DNA of 64,000 nt. Source: Acidihalobacter prosperus (GTDB taxonomy: Bacteria > Pseudomonadota > Gammaproteobacteria > DSM-5130 > Acidihalobacteraceae). Position numbers and translations under genes: made by a program. The DNA is taken from NCBI RefSeq assembly GCF_000754095.2, contig NZ_JQSG02000003.1, positions 547,397 to 611,396 of the forward strand, read 5' to 3'. Positions 1-8,631 of this stretch are shown here, piece by piece. The notes below the pieces were generated by a model. That model was not told the origin of the DNA, searched no databases, and saw nothing but the letters and a program-made list of their open reading frames with translations. How positions within the stretch are numbered: position 1 is the first letter of the stretch; every line of letters starts with the position of its first letter.

Positions 1-1
1 G

Positions 2-307
2 TCGGTGCATGCCTATGAGGTGCTGGTGCGATATCTGGCCAAGCGCCGGCTCACCGGACTGCGGTTGTATCCCTTCCTGACCCAGGTGGATCGCCGACGC
101 CGGCTACACCGCGAACTCGTCGCGGCGCTGCCGGCGCAGATCCGCACGCTGCTGCACACCGCCATTCCCTACGCCTCGGCCGTCGAGCAGATGGGGCCGC
201 GGCGGCTGCCACTGCCGCTGTTCGCGCCGCGCACGCCGCCTGCGTTGGCCTACGCGGCCCTGTGGCAGGCGCTTGCCGGACTGCTGCGCCTGCACGGCGA
301 CGGCTAG
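2..307 (+). CDS. ParA-family ATPase, C-terminal fragment
   Basis: The frame is open from the first bases of the window to the TAG at 305-307, so only the last ~101 residues of a longer protein are visible. They resemble the C-terminus of MinD/ParA-like P-loop ATPases: a strand with a TQVDRRRRLH stretch (where family members have N-T-x-x-D plus arginines), followed by an IPYASAVEQMG segment with the usual R-x-P-L tail and a closing ALWQALAGLL helix. The Walker motifs would lie upstream of the window. This is a different gene from the chromosomal parA near 33 kb, whose sequence is distinct. The role (plasmid-type partitioning, cell positioning or other) cannot be told from this end. Family assignment is by recognition of the C-terminal pattern only. 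Confidence 0.6.
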   Translation, partial: SVHAYEVLVRYLAKRRLTGLRLYPFLTQVDRRRRLHRELVAALPAQIRTLLHTAIPYASAVEQMGPRRLPLPLFAPRTPPALAYAALWQALAGLLRLHGDG

Positions 308-483
308 GGTCTGTTCGCGCTAAGAATTGGCGTGCTGCAGAGTCGCTTTTCGTGGCAGGCCAGGTGCCGCGCGCGGCGTGGCCGGTCACATGAGCGCGCG
401 GCAACACCGCGAAACATGAATAGCGGCCCGACCTTGCGGTTTTTCAGTCACATCGGCACGCCACCCCATCGGGTGACCAGGCC

Positions 484-1017
484 CTAGAAACCGCCGCGCG
501 CCAACCACAGGCGTGCGCGCAAGCCCCAGCTCGAGGTCAGACCGACCAGCCGGAAGCGAATCTGGCCCGCCGGGCCGATCACGAATCCCGCAGGCACGGC
601 AACCACGCCCCAGCGGCGCGACATCGCGCCCTGCGGATCGGCGATGACCGTGAAATCGAGATGCCGTTCGCGCATGAAGGCCCGGATTTTGGCGGCATCG
701 CCCGAATCCATGGCCACGGTCACCACCGCCCAGTCGCGCGACAGCGCCTGCAGGGTGCTCAGCTCGGTACGGCAGATCGGGCACCAGGTGCCCCAGAACA
801 TCACCAGCACCGGGCGGCCATGCAGGGCATCGAGGCTGACGGGGCTGCCGTCGATCGCGTGCGCGGCCAGTGCCGGCGCCGAGCCGCTCGCAAGGTGACG
901 TGTCTGCCACAGCGATACCGCGGCGTATACGACCAACAGGATGGCGGCGTCGCGCCCCAGCCTCAGCCAGGTCCGGCGACCGGGGCGCAGACGCCTCAGC
1001 CAAGCCGACACGGGCAC
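484..1017 (-). CDS. Membrane-anchored thioredoxin-like protein (TlpA/ScsD type)
   Basis: A 177-residue protein with a hydrophobic segment at about residues 22-38 that should anchor it in the inner membrane with a periplasmic thioredoxin fold. The redox motif is W78-C79-P80-I81-C82, preceded by the typical VLVMFWGTWC strand. A cis-proline segment (VAVPAGFVI) and the G-x-x-x-F-R-x-x-G end pattern complete the fold. Length and layout match ScsD/TlpA 'protein disulfide oxidoreductase' proteins, which reduce or oxidise cysteines of periplasmic or c-type-cytochrome clients; the client here is unknown. The start ATG is at 1017, one base away from the stop of the upstream gene (1019-1021), so the two are probably co-transcribed. 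Confidence 0.8.
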   Translation of the reverse strand: MPVSAWLRRLRPGRRTWLRLGRDAAILLVVYAAVSLWQTRHLASGSAPALAAHAIDGSPVSLDALHGRPVLVMFWGTWCPICRTELSTLQALSRDWAVVTVAMDSGDAAKIRAFMRERHLDFTVIADPQGAMSRRWGVVAVPAGFVIGPAGQIRFRLVGLTSSWGLRARLWLARGGF

Positions 1018-1018
1018 C

Positions 1019-1447
1019 TCAGCGGATCACCTCGGCCTGCCCGGGACGTGCGGCAAGCCGCCGACGCTTGGGGCCCTTGCCGGCGGCCTTGCGTACCAGT
1101 GGGTCCTCGTCTCCCAGCAGGCGCTCGCGCTGCGCCTCGGTCAGCAATACGTTGCGGGCGATGAAATAGCGCAGATTGGGGTCGCGGTCCTCGACGCAGC
1201 GTGCCACCTGCTCGGGCGTCAGATCCTCGCGCCGTGCGCAGGTGATGCGCACGGTCTGGTCAGGATCCTCGATCAGCAGGGCGACTTCGTCCGGGCATAG
1301 ATCCGCGCGTCGCCCGAAATAGATCTTGACCAGGCTCCATTGGTCGCGCACCAGATGCGGACGAAACCCCGCGTCGAGATCCGCCGCCAGCGCCAACGCC
1401 TTGCGTTCCTCGATCGACAGGGCCCGGTAGGCCGCCGTATAGTCCAT
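1019..1447 (-). CDS. Leucine-rich-repeat-variant (LRV/HEAT-like) protein
   Basis: The frame is open further upstream, but the ATG at 1447 is preferred: it is preceded by an AAGGACAG ribosome site and begins [10 protein letters not shown], giving 142 residues. The body repeats a pattern of the type '[45 protein letters not shown]' (three to four helical units, each with D-P/D-x-x-V/L-R), which resembles leucine-rich-repeat-variant or HEAT-like repeats that form helical protein-binding solenoids. The C-terminus is very basic ([14 protein letters not shown]). It sits directly before the thioredoxin-like gene and divergent from nadA. Function unknown; a scaffold or chaperone role is inference only. 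Confidence 0.6.
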   Translation of the reverse strand: MDYTAAYRALSIEERKALALAADLDAGFRPHLVRDQWSLVKIYFGRRADLCPDEVALLIEDPDQTVRITCARREDLTPEQVARCVEDRDPNLRYFIARNVLLTEAQRERLLGDEDPLVRKAAGKGPKRRRLAARPGQAEVIR

Positions 1448-1578
1448 TTTTCTGTCCTTCCCGACGAAAGGCGTCAAATTACCGCCTGAGTCGCCGGACG
1501 CCAAGCCCCGCGGGGATGCCGCACTGCAATCGCTGGGTTACACTCGTGATTACGCACAGCCGTGAGAATCGTTCACGC

Positions 1579-2661
1579 ATGAGTCTGGCCGAAGCCATTC
1601 CCGAGATTCCCCGCATCGTCGTGCCGCGAACAGCGGGCGTGATCGCGCTGGACCCCCCGTTGACCGGACCGGCGCGCGATCAGGCCATGGCGCGCATCAA
1701 GCATCTGCTGCGCGAACGCGACGCGGTGCTGGTGGCGCATTACTACGTCGACGAAGCCCTGCAGCGCATCGCCGAGGAAACCGGCGGCACCGTCTCCGAT
1801 TCCCTCGACATGGCGCGTTTTGGTCATGAGCACCCGGCCAGCACCATCGTGGTCGCCGGCGTCCGCTTCATGGGCGAAACCGCGAAAATCCTCAATCCCG
1901 AAAAGCGCGTGCTGATACCTTCGCTCGAGGCCGAATGCTCGCTCGATCTGGAATGTCCGGCGGATGATTTCATTCCCTTCTGCGATGCCCACCCGGAACG
2001 CACGGTGGTGGTCTATTCCAATACCAGCGCGGCGGTGAAGGCCCGTGCCGACTACGTGGTCACCTCGAGCATCGCGGTCAAGCTGGTAGCGCATCTGCAC
2101 CGCCAGGGGAAAAAGATCATCTGGGCCCCCGACAAACACCTGGGCGCCTACGTGCAGGCGCAGACGGGGGCCGACATGCTGATGTGGAACGGGTCGTGCG
2201 TGGTGCATGACGAATTCCGCGCCCAGGCCCTGGAACAGCTCAAGGCCCGGCACCCCGAGGCCGCCGTTCTGGTCCATCCGGAATCGCCGGCATCGGTGAT
2301 CGCGCTGGCCGACGCGGTCGGCTCGACCACTCAGCTGATCGACGCGGCCCGCACCCTGCCCAACCCGGCCTTCATCGTCGCCACCGACAACCGCATCTTC
2401 CACAAGATGCGTCAGGCCGCGCCCGGCAAGACCCTGATCGAGGCACCAACCGGCGGACACGGCGCCACCTGCCGCAGCTGCGCGCACTGTCCGTGGATGG
2501 CGATGAACTCGCTGCGCGCGCTGCTCAAGACACTGGAAACCGGGGAGGGGGAAATTCACGTGGAGGAGAAGACCCGCGTCAAGGCGCAACAGGCCACCCA
2601 GCGCATGCTGGACTTCGCCGCCGAGCTCAGGCGCGAAGTCATGGGCCTTGGCGACGCATGA
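1579..2661 (+). CDS. nadA: Quinolinate synthase A
   Basis: NadA condenses iminoaspartate with dihydroxyacetone phosphate to quinolinate, the precursor of NAD, in the cytoplasm with a [4Fe-4S] cluster. The three cluster ligands expected for the family are visible as C120 (LEAEC), C207 (NGSC) and C304 (end of CRSCAHC); the [18 protein letters not shown] start and the SNTSAAVKA substrate segment are also present. The ATG at 1579 gives 360 residues, close to the E. coli length; an in-frame extension to 1516 has no family resemblance. The extra cysteines C298 and C301 near the last ligand are normal for this family. The next gene starts 7 bases after the stop. nadB and nadC are not in the window. 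Confidence 0.97.
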   Translation: MSLAEAIPEIPRIVVPRTAGVIALDPPLTGPARDQAMARIKHLLRERDAVLVAHYYVDEALQRIAEETGGTVSDSLDMARFGHEHPASTIVVAGVRFMGETAKILNPEKRVLIPSLEAECSLDLECPADDFIPFCDAHPERTVVVYSNTSAAVKARADYVVTSSIAVKLVAHLHRQGKKIIWAPDKHLGAYVQAQTGADMLMWNGSCVVHDEFRAQALEQLKARHPEAAVLVHPESPASVIALADAVGSTTQLIDAARTLPNPAFIVATDNRIFHKMRQAAPGKTLIEAPTGGHGATCRSCAHCPWMAMNSLRALLKTLETGEGEIHVEEKTRVKAQQATQRMLDFAAELRREVMGLGDA

Positions 2662-2668
2662 AGCCCGC

Positions 2669-3856
2669 ATGAGCGCCACCTCGCAACGCGGCACGCCGGC
2701 CATCACCCTGGAGGTGCTGCGCAAGCTGGTGCAGGATCTGCCGCCGGCCGAGATCGCCCGCCTGCCGGTCGAGAAGCTCCCCGACCACATCCCCGAGGAC
2801 CTCGTCGAAGAAGCACCCTACTACTCGCGCAACGCCATCGAAGGCCTGATCATGGAGGCCAACGCCTACCATCTTTCGCTGCGCGTCCGCCTGCAGGAAG
2901 CGATCGGCGACGACGCGATCACGGCTCTCGACCGTTCGCGCCACGCCGGCACCACGGCCAACATCCGCGTGTTCCGCAACAAACTGCTCGAACTCATCTC
3001 GCTGCGCCAGGACATCGCCCGCGGCGAGCGCCGCGCCGACTTCGTGCTGCTGGGCGCCAACATCAAGCGCATGAACGATCTGCTGATCGACGTGCGTGCC
3101 GAGCTGATCGAAACCATCCGCGCCCGCGAGCTGTTGCGCGAGCGCATGCCTCGCGATGAACGCCTCCAACCGCCCGTTCGGCAGGCCTGCGACCGCCTGG
3201 ATCACGCGATCAACGGCATCAATCAGCTGCTCGGCCAGTTCTTCACCCTGCGCCTGCAGCTGACCCGGCTGGAAATGTCGCGCAAGCGCGCCCTGGTCGA
3301 ATCGCTGCAGGAAAAGCGCGAAACCATCCGCCTCGAACTACAGCAGCTGTCCAAGGAACTGCAGGCCACCGGCGGCCTGCTTCAGCGCACACTGCAGCGG
3401 CGCAAGACCCAGGAGCAGCAGAGCGAGCTGCAGACCCGCATCATTCAGCTGGCGGCCGAACTCAAGAGCGCGGACGTCCCCATTTCCGAAACCGACCTGA
3501 CCAACTGGCTCGATACCATCGTCGACGCCAGCCTGCACCCGCAGGCGCGCGAATTCGTGCGCGAACTGCTCAGCCAGGCCCGCACCGCGCTGTATTACCT
3601 GCTCAACCAGTACTGCATGATGCAGGAACATTCCGCCCGCCAGATCGCCAGCAATCCGTTCCTGCAGGTCGACCCGCAGGGCGCCATCCGCTACGTGCTC
3701 AAGTCGGAGGAATTCATCCTGCTGTACTTCGCGCGCAAGCGCGAGCAGGCCACCGCCTGGCTGAGCAACGCGGCGCTGATCCGCATGGAAGACCTCGACG
3801 AACTCGAGAAAGACCTCGTGCAGGCGCTGCGCCGCAGCGCCCGTCTGATCGGCTGA
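2669..3856 (+). CDS. Unknown coiled-coil cytoplasmic protein
   Basis: A 395-residue protein from ATG 2669 (an upstream TTG at 2648 would overlap nadA). It has no signal peptide or membrane segment. Long stretches are rich in Leu/Glu/Arg/Gln heptads, especially about residues 180-270 (for example LQEKRETIRLELQQLSKELQ), so an extended coiled coil is expected between a helical N-terminal part and a helical C-terminal part ending in a leucine/arginine-rich tail. It follows nadA by 7 bases, suggesting co-transcription. I do not recognise the family; a structural or partner-binding role is all that composition suggests. Confidence 0.7.
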   Translation: MSATSQRGTPAITLEVLRKLVQDLPPAEIARLPVEKLPDHIPEDLVEEAPYYSRNAIEGLIMEANAYHLSLRVRLQEAIGDDAITALDRSRHAGTTANIRVFRNKLLELISLRQDIARGERRADFVLLGANIKRMNDLLIDVRAELIETIRARELLRERMPRDERLQPPVRQACDRLDHAINGINQLLGQFFTLRLQLTRLEMSRKRALVESLQEKRETIRLELQQLSKELQATGGLLQRTLQRRKTQEQQSELQTRIIQLAAELKSADVPISETDLTNWLDTIVDASLHPQAREFVRELLSQARTALYYLLNQYCMMQEHSARQIASNPFLQVDPQGAIRYVLKSEEFILLYFARKREQATAWLSNAALIRMEDLDELEKDLVQALRRSARLIG

Positions 3857-3881
3857 CCTCCGGCGCCAGCGACCGCGCGGT

Positions 3882-4097
3882 CTAAAGGCCGCGCAGCAAT
3901 TCGCCCCCCAGCCACGCCGCCCACTGCGCATGCAGCGAAACATCCACGCCGGCTTCGCGCGCGCGCGTCTGCAGATACCCCTGCAGCTCCTCCAGCAGCA
4001 CCGAATCCATCAGTTCCGGATTTTCTGGCAAGGCCGCGTGCAGGGTGCGGTAGATCAGCTTCAGCTCGTCCAGGGGATATCGTTCCAGGTGATTCAC
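3882..4097 (-). CDS. Small conserved-looking hypothetical protein, 71 aa
   Basis: A 71-residue frame, MNHLERYPLDELKLIYRTLH at the N-terminus, acidic and helical, with no membrane segment and no cysteines. It converges with the coiled-coil gene (stop 26 bases away) and diverges from the MarR/EmrAB cassette; its start lies about 50 bases from the marR promoter. Amino-acid composition is that of a real protein (no arginine/serine-rich shadow pattern), and nothing else covers the interval. The sequence 'YPLDELKLIYRTLHAALPENPELMDS' looks like a short domain with a partner-binding helix, but I do not recognise it. Confidence 0.6.
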   Translation of the reverse strand: MNHLERYPLDELKLIYRTLHAALPENPELMDSVLLEELQGYLQTRAREAGVDVSLHAQWAAWLGGELLRGL

Positions 4098-4146
4098 GCG
4101 CTACTCCATTGACCATCGGACGAGACATTGTCCGCCCTGGAAGTGC

Positions 4147-4185
4147 TTGTGCCAATAAGTAGGGCATGTATAATTAGGAAGCTAA
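4147..4185 (+). promoter_or_regulatory. Promoter with MarR-type operator before marR-emrAB
   Basis: A perfect TATAAT at 4169-4174 is preceded at 16 bp by a weak -35 (TTGTGC, 4147-4152). The inverted repeat TTAG-GAAG-CTAA (4174-4185), with further AT symmetry on both sides, overlaps the end of the -10 element and the likely transcription start. This is where a MarR-family repressor would act on its own promoter; autoregulation is inference from position and symmetry. Confidence 0.55.
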
Positions 4186-4210
4186 TAATTAACCCCATGC
4201 AGACATCGCC

Positions 4211-4642
4211 ATGAACGACTCCCATGAACAATTCGGCGGCCAACTCTCGGAAACGGCGCGCGTCTGGCGCAACAAGCTAGACCAGCGTCTGCGGCCGCTG
4301 GGGCTTAGCCAGGCCAAATGGATGGCCATTCTCTATCTCTCCAAGCAAGGCGACGGACTGATGCAGCGGGAGCTGGCCAATCTGCTCGGCATCGAGGGCG
4401 CATCGTTGGTCGGCCTGCTGGACCGAATGGCGCACGACGGCTGGATCGAGCGCCGCGAGCATCCCGAGGACCGCCGCTGCAAGTCGGTCCATCTGACCGA
4501 GCAGGCGCATGCCGTGTCGCGCGAGATCAAGGCGGTCGCCGGCGCGCTGCGACGTGAACTGCTCGACGGACTCAGCCCCGATGAAATCCAGTGCTGCACC
4601 CGCGTGTTGGCCCACATCAAGCAGCGTGCCAACCAGATCTGA
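4211..4642 (+). CDS. MarR-family transcriptional regulator
   Basis: A 143-residue winged-helix protein. The helix-turn-helix is in MQRELANLLGIEGASLVGLLDRM (about residues 55-77), followed by the wing DGWIERREHPEDRRCKSVHLTE, whose D-x-R motif is diagnostic of MarR/SlyA regulators. The family binds palindromic operators as a dimer and releases DNA on binding small aromatic or drug-like ligands. It is 30 bases upstream of a drug-efflux fusion protein and transporter gene on the same strand, and a candidate operator lies over its own -10 box, so it most likely represses the whole cassette. Confidence 0.93.
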   Translation: MNDSHEQFGGQLSETARVWRNKLDQRLRPLGLSQAKWMAILYLSKQGDGLMQRELANLLGIEGASLVGLLDRMAHDGWIERREHPEDRRCKSVHLTEQAHAVSREIKAVAGALRRELLDGLSPDEIQCCTRVLAHIKQRANQI

Positions 4643-4672
4643 TCATCCCGCAAACATGATATCGAGGACTTC

Positions 4673-5692
4673 ATGAAGCGCAGCCTGAAGATCGCCGCCA
4701 GTGTGATCGTCTTTGCCGGATTCACCGTCGCCGGCTATACCTACTGGCATCACCGGGAGTACTACCCGAGCACCGACGATGCCTACGTGGGCGCGCACGT
4801 TATCCGCGTGGCGCCGCGCGTGTCCGGCCGGATCGTCGCCGTTGACGTACACGATCATCAGCGGGTGACGGCTGGCGAGACGCTGTATCGCATCGACCCG
4901 ACCACCTTTGCGCTGCAGGTCAAAGAGGCCAGGGCCCGGCTTGAGCTGGCAAAGCAGCATGTCGCCGCCCTCCAGGCCGCAGTGAGCGCGGCGCGGGCCG
5001 ACGTCAGCCAGGCCGAGGTACGCTTGGCCAACGCCGAATCCAGGGCCAGGCGCCAGCAGGCACTCGCCAAGCGCGGCTACACCAACACCCAGGCCGTAGA
5101 GGACGCGACCGATGCCGCGCGTGCGGCACGCGCCGCGCTCGCAGTGGCACAGGCCAACCTGCAGCAGGCATTGGCGCAACAAGGCCCCAGCGGTCATGCC
5201 AACGGGGAAATCCGCTCCGCAGAGGCGGCGCTCGGCATCGCCGAATCCAATCTCTCGGACACCACGGTCAAGGCCGCCTGCGACGGTACGCTGTCGCAGC
5301 TGAGCCTGCGCCCCGGTGATTCGGTCACGCTCGGGCAACCCAATTTCGTCCTGGTCTGCGGCCGTCACTGGTGGGTGGATGCCAATTACAAGGAAACCGA
5401 TCTCGCACGCATCCACCCCGGCCAGTCGGCCACGGTGACCGTCGACATGTACCCGGACCACTCCTTCCACGGCAGAGTGGTCAGCATCAATCCCGCCAGT
5501 GGCGCGGCCTTCTCGCTGCTGCCGCCGGAAAACGCCACCGGCAACTGGGTGAAGGTCACGCAGCGGGTACCGGTACGCGTCGAGATTCTCGACACCGACC
5601 CCCGCTACCCGCTGCGGGTGGGCACCTCCGCCGAGGTCACCGTCGACACCGTCGACAAACCCGCCGCCGGAACAGGCCGCGCCTCGCCGTGA
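4673..5692 (+). CDS. emrA: HlyD/EmrA-type membrane fusion protein
   Basis: A 339-residue periplasmic adaptor of a tripartite efflux pump. One N-terminal membrane segment (about residues 6-24) is followed by STDDAYVGAHVIRVAPRVSG, the first half of the lipoyl-like domain. A long alpha-helical hairpin rich in Ala/Gln/Glu follows (about 75-175), then the second lipoyl half (TVKAACDGTLSQLSLRPGDSV) and a beta-barrel (WVDANYKETDLARIHPGQSA), the order seen in EmrA/FarA. It links the inner-membrane transporter encoded next to it to an outer-membrane channel (TolC-like, not in the window). Its stop overlaps the start of the transporter by four bases. Confidence 0.92.
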   Translation: MKRSLKIAASVIVFAGFTVAGYTYWHHREYYPSTDDAYVGAHVIRVAPRVSGRIVAVDVHDHQRVTAGETLYRIDPTTFALQVKEARARLELAKQHVAALQAAVSAARADVSQAEVRLANAESRARRQQALAKRGYTNTQAVEDATDAARAARAALAVAQANLQQALAQQGPSGHANGEIRSAEAALGIAESNLSDTTVKAACDGTLSQLSLRPGDSVTLGQPNFVLVCGRHWWVDANYKETDLARIHPGQSATVTVDMYPDHSFHGRVVSINPASGAAFSLLPPENATGNWVKVTQRVPVRVEILDTDPRYPLRVGTSAEVTVDTVDKPAAGTGRASP

Positions 5693-7209
5693 GCGCAGTG
5701 CAGACCGGCCCGCGCGAGCGGCTGCTCATCACCATTGCGGTGATGTCGGCCACCATCATGCAGGTGCTGGACACGACCATCGTCAACGTGGCCCTGCCGC
5801 ATATGCAGGGTCAGCTCAGCGCCACCCGCGACCAGATTTCCTGGGTGCTGACCAGCTATCTCGTCGCCTCCGGCATCTTCATGCCACTGACCGGTTATTT
5901 CACCGACCGGCTCGGCCAAAAGCGCTATCTCATGCTCAGCGTGGCCGGCTTCGTGGTCAGCTCGGCTCTCTGTGGACTGTCGACCAATGTCGCCGAAATC
6001 GTGATCTTCCGACTCGCGCAGGGCGTGTTCGGCGCCGCGCTGGTACCACTGTCGCAGTCTCTGATGGTGAACACCTACCCGCTGGAACAGCGCGGCCGCG
6101 CGATGGCGATCTGGGGCATGGGCGTGATGATCGGCCCGATCCTCGGACCCACCCTCGGCGGCTACCTCACCGAGGTGCTGAGCTGGCGCTGGACCTTCTA
6201 CATCAATGTGCCGGTCGGCATGCTCTCGCTACTGCTCGCCTGGCGCGTGGTGCCCGATACCGAACGGCGCGAACGGCGAATGGACTGGACCGGGTTCCTG
6301 CTCATGGGCCTGGCGATCGGCACGGTGCAGTACGTGCTCGACCGCGGCAACGAGGACGCCTGGTTTTCCTCGAACACCATCACGCTGCTTTCGGCCATCG
6401 CTGTCGTGAGCTTCATCGCCTTCATCGTGCACGCGGTACGAGCGGGCGATCACGCGATCTTCCGGCTCGGCATCTTCCGCGACCGCAATTTCACCACCGC
6501 CAGCCTGTTGATCGCCGTGTTCGGACTCGGCCTTTACGGCACCGCCCTGGTGCAACCGCTGATGCTGGAGGGACTGCTCAGCTACCCGGCGCTGACCACC
6601 GGCCTGGTCATGGCCCCGCGCGGCCTCGCCAGCATGTTCAGCATGATGCTGGTCGGCCGGCTGATCGGCCGCATCGACCCGCGCATCCTGATCGCGACGG
6701 GCATCGTGCTGGCGAGCACCGGCGCCTGGGCGATGACGCTCTACAGCCTGGACATCGACATCTACTGGTCGGTCTGGCCAATCGTGCTGCAAGGACTCGG
6801 CATGGGTCTCATATTCGTTCCCATGTCCACCGTCGCCTTCTCGTCGCTGCCGCCACGCGATTCGGCCGAGGCCGCCGGACTGTTCAGCCTGTTGCGCACC
6901 ATCGGTTCGTCCATCGGCATCTCCATCGTCTCCACGGTACTGACGCGCCACACCCAGATGGCCTGGAATCAACTCGGCGGTCATATCACCGACATGAACC
7001 CCGCCGTCGATGACTACCTGCGCGGCCTGGGCATGGGCGTACACTCGCCTGCCGCACCCCAGCTCCTCGGTCAGCTGCTGCACCGTCAAGCCGACATGGT
7101 GGGTTTTCTCGACGCCTTTTTACTGATCACCTGGGGATTCCTGATCATGTTGCCGCTGGTATTGCTGATGCGCCGCGTCGATCTCGGCCGACGTGCGCCC
7201 GGCCGCTGA
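5689..7209 (+). CDS. emrB: DHA2-family MFS drug transporter, EmrB type
   Basis: The inner-membrane proton-driven partner of the preceding adaptor. The start is a GTG at 5689, overlapping the TGA of emrA as GTGA; this gives 506 residues and about 14 hydrophobic segments, the DHA2 number. Family motifs include LDTTIVNVALPHMQG at the first helix, the loop 2-3 motif GYFTDRLGQKR, and GIGPxLGPTLGGY-like glycines in helix 5 (IGPILGPTLGGYL). The substrate is not predictable; relatives export hydrophobic uncouplers, fatty acids or antibiotics. The translational coupling and the MarR gene upstream indicate a single inducible efflux operon. Confidence 0.93.
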   Translation: MSAVQTGPRERLLITIAVMSATIMQVLDTTIVNVALPHMQGQLSATRDQISWVLTSYLVASGIFMPLTGYFTDRLGQKRYLMLSVAGFVVSSALCGLSTNVAEIVIFRLAQGVFGAALVPLSQSLMVNTYPLEQRGRAMAIWGMGVMIGPILGPTLGGYLTEVLSWRWTFYINVPVGMLSLLLAWRVVPDTERRERRMDWTGFLLMGLAIGTVQYVLDRGNEDAWFSSNTITLLSAIAVVSFIAFIVHAVRAGDHAIFRLGIFRDRNFTTASLLIAVFGLGLYGTALVQPLMLEGLLSYPALTTGLVMAPRGLASMFSMMLVGRLIGRIDPRILIATGIVLASTGAWAMTLYSLDIDIYWSVWPIVLQGLGMGLIFVPMSTVAFSSLPPRDSAEAAGLFSLLRTIGSSIGISIVSTVLTRHTQMAWNQLGGHITDMNPAVDDYLRGLGMGVHSPAAPQLLGQLLHRQADMVGFLDAFLLITWGFLIMLPLVLLMRRVDLGRRAPGR

Positions 7210-7314
7210 TCCGGGCCTGCCCGCCGCATCGACTATCCTCCGGGAATGGGGCAGAATTTCGCCACCGTGCCGGGTGCTGCGTACCGGCTCGACATGACTG
7301 ACAGGGGAAACGTC

Positions 7315-7782
7315 ATGTACCACACCATTCTGCTCGCCTACGACGGCACCCGCGAATGCCGCATCGCATTGCGCCAGGGCGCCGACCTTGCCGTACTCTG
7401 CGGCGCGAGCGTCGTCCTGCTCTCGGTGATGCCCATGTCGCTCGGCCTCTCCGTCGGCGAGGGCTTCAATGCCGGCGAGATACTCAATGCCGACCATGAG
7501 CGCTATCAGGCGATTCTCAACGAAGGCGTGACCCGGCTGCATCAGCGTGGGCTCAATGCGCATGGGCGTCTAGTGCTTGGCGACCCCGTGGATCAGGTGG
7601 TCAGCGTGGCGCGCGAAATAGAGGCCGATCTCGTGGTGCTCGGCCACAGTCGCCGCACCACGCTCACGCGCTGGTGGCGCTCCTCGCTGGGTGCCTCGCT
7701 GCTCGACGAACTCGAATGCAGCATTCTTGTCGCCCAGCACCCCGGCGAGGCGCACGCGCCAGCCGAGGTGGACGTCGCCTGA
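7315..7782 (+). CDS. Universal stress protein (UspA family)
   Basis: A 155-residue single-domain Usp. The ATG at 7315 follows an AGGGGAAA ribosome site and begins MYHTILLAYDGT, the typical first strand; the frame extends to 7246 but that extension has no family match. The ATP-binding motif near the C-terminus is recognisable but non-canonical: LVVLGHSRRTTLTRWWRSSLGAS replaces the usual G-x2-G-x9-G-S/T, so nucleotide binding is possible but unproven. The stop overlaps the next ATG by one base (TGATG), followed by further overlapping genes up to fkpB, so these three genes form one transcription unit. Confidence 0.9.
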   Translation: MYHTILLAYDGTRECRIALRQGADLAVLCGASVVLLSVMPMSLGLSVGEGFNAGEILNADHERYQAILNEGVTRLHQRGLNAHGRLVLGDPVDQVVSVAREIEADLVVLGHSRRTTLTRWWRSSLGASLLDELECSILVAQHPGEAHAPAEVDVA

Positions 7783-8102
7783 TGCCTTATAAACGCCCCG
7801 CCCGCGTGCTGTTCGTGGCCACCGACACGGCCGCCGCGGATATCGGCGCCCGCGCGGCACGCCTCGGCGCTGGCTGGATCGAGCCGCGCGCCGCGCTCGC
7901 CCCGCCGCAGGCCACGGCGCTGGCCTGGGCGGACCTCGTGGTGAGTCTCGATCAGGACGCGCGCGACACGTTGCCGCCACTGCCGCCCATCGCGCGCCAC
8001 GTCCACTGGCCACCCGCGAGCGCAACCGAACGCGAGCAGCGGATCCGCGGCATGCTCGGCGGCCTGCGCCTGCTCTCGCGGATCGAGGAGGACACGGCAT
8101 GA
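7782..8102 (+). CDS. Degenerate low-molecular-weight phosphatase-like protein
   Basis: A 106-residue protein starting at ATG 7782 within the TGATG junction with the usp gene. The outline matches low-molecular-weight protein tyrosine phosphatases/ArsC: an N-terminal strand and loop (RVLFVATDTAAAD) where active enzymes have V-C-x5-R-S, a central ADLVVSLDQ segment, and a late HVHWPP segment where active enzymes have the D-P general acid. The catalytic cysteine and the P-loop arginine are both replaced, so phosphatase activity is not expected. It may be a binding or regulatory relic. Fold assignment is by pattern only. Confidence 0.55.
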   Translation: MPYKRPARVLFVATDTAAADIGARAARLGAGWIEPRAALAPPQATALAWADLVVSLDQDARDTLPPLPPIARHVHWPPASATEREQRIRGMLGGLRLLSRIEEDTA

Positions 8103-8566
8103 GCGCCATCGTCGGCCCGCATAGCCGCGTGCGCCTGCACTACGCAATCACGCTCGAAGACGGCACGGTGGCCGACGCCACCGTGGGCGACGAACCGGTG
8201 GAAGTGACGCTCGGCACAGGCGCCCTGCATCCCAACCTGGAGAAACTGCTGATCGGGCGCTCGGTCGGCAGCAGCGACGTGGTGATGCTGCCGCCGGAAC
8301 GCGGCTTCGGCGCGCGCGACGCGGCGCTGGTGAAGACGCTGCCGCGTCACGAATTTCCGGCGGACATGGCCGTCGCGCCGGGCGACATCATCGGCTTCAC
8401 CACGCCCGGCGGCGACGAATTGCCCGGCGCCGTGGTCGAAATCGACGAGGCTGCCGTCACCGTCGATTTCAATCATCCCTTTGCCGGCCACGTGCTCACC
8501 GTCGGACTGCAGATCCTCGCCGTCGACGGGGCCGTCGACGGTACGCCCCCATCCGGCACGGGGTGA
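8099..8566 (+). CDS. fkpB: FKBP-type peptidyl-prolyl isomerase, SlpA/FkpB type
   Basis: A 155-residue SlpA-like FKBP. It begins with [21 protein letters not shown] (FKBP core) and has the inserted-flap domain typical of SlyD/SlpA (about residues 70-125, with [19 protein letters not shown]), then returns to the core with [19 protein letters not shown]. It lacks the His/Cys-rich metal tail of SlyD. The enzyme isomerises prolyl bonds and acts as a chaperone in the cytoplasm. Its ATG overlaps the stop of the previous gene (ATGA). ispH follows after 65 bases, the same pairing as fkpB-ispH in E. coli. Confidence 0.92.
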   Translation: MSAIVGPHSRVRLHYAITLEDGTVADATVGDEPVEVTLGTGALHPNLEKLLIGRSVGSSDVVMLPPERGFGARDAALVKTLPRHEFPADMAVAPGDIIGFTTPGGDELPGAVVEIDEAAVTVDFNHPFAGHVLTVGLQILAVDGAVDGTPPSGTG

Positions 8567-8631
8567 CTGCACACGGCGGCTGCGGTAACGTAGACGCCCC
8601 AACCGAACCTTCATTCAGCCGGGAATACGTC

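Noticed and set aside
1573-2790. A 405-residue minus-strand open frame over nadA
   Set aside because: Antisense shadow; nadA has all cluster cysteines and the correct length.
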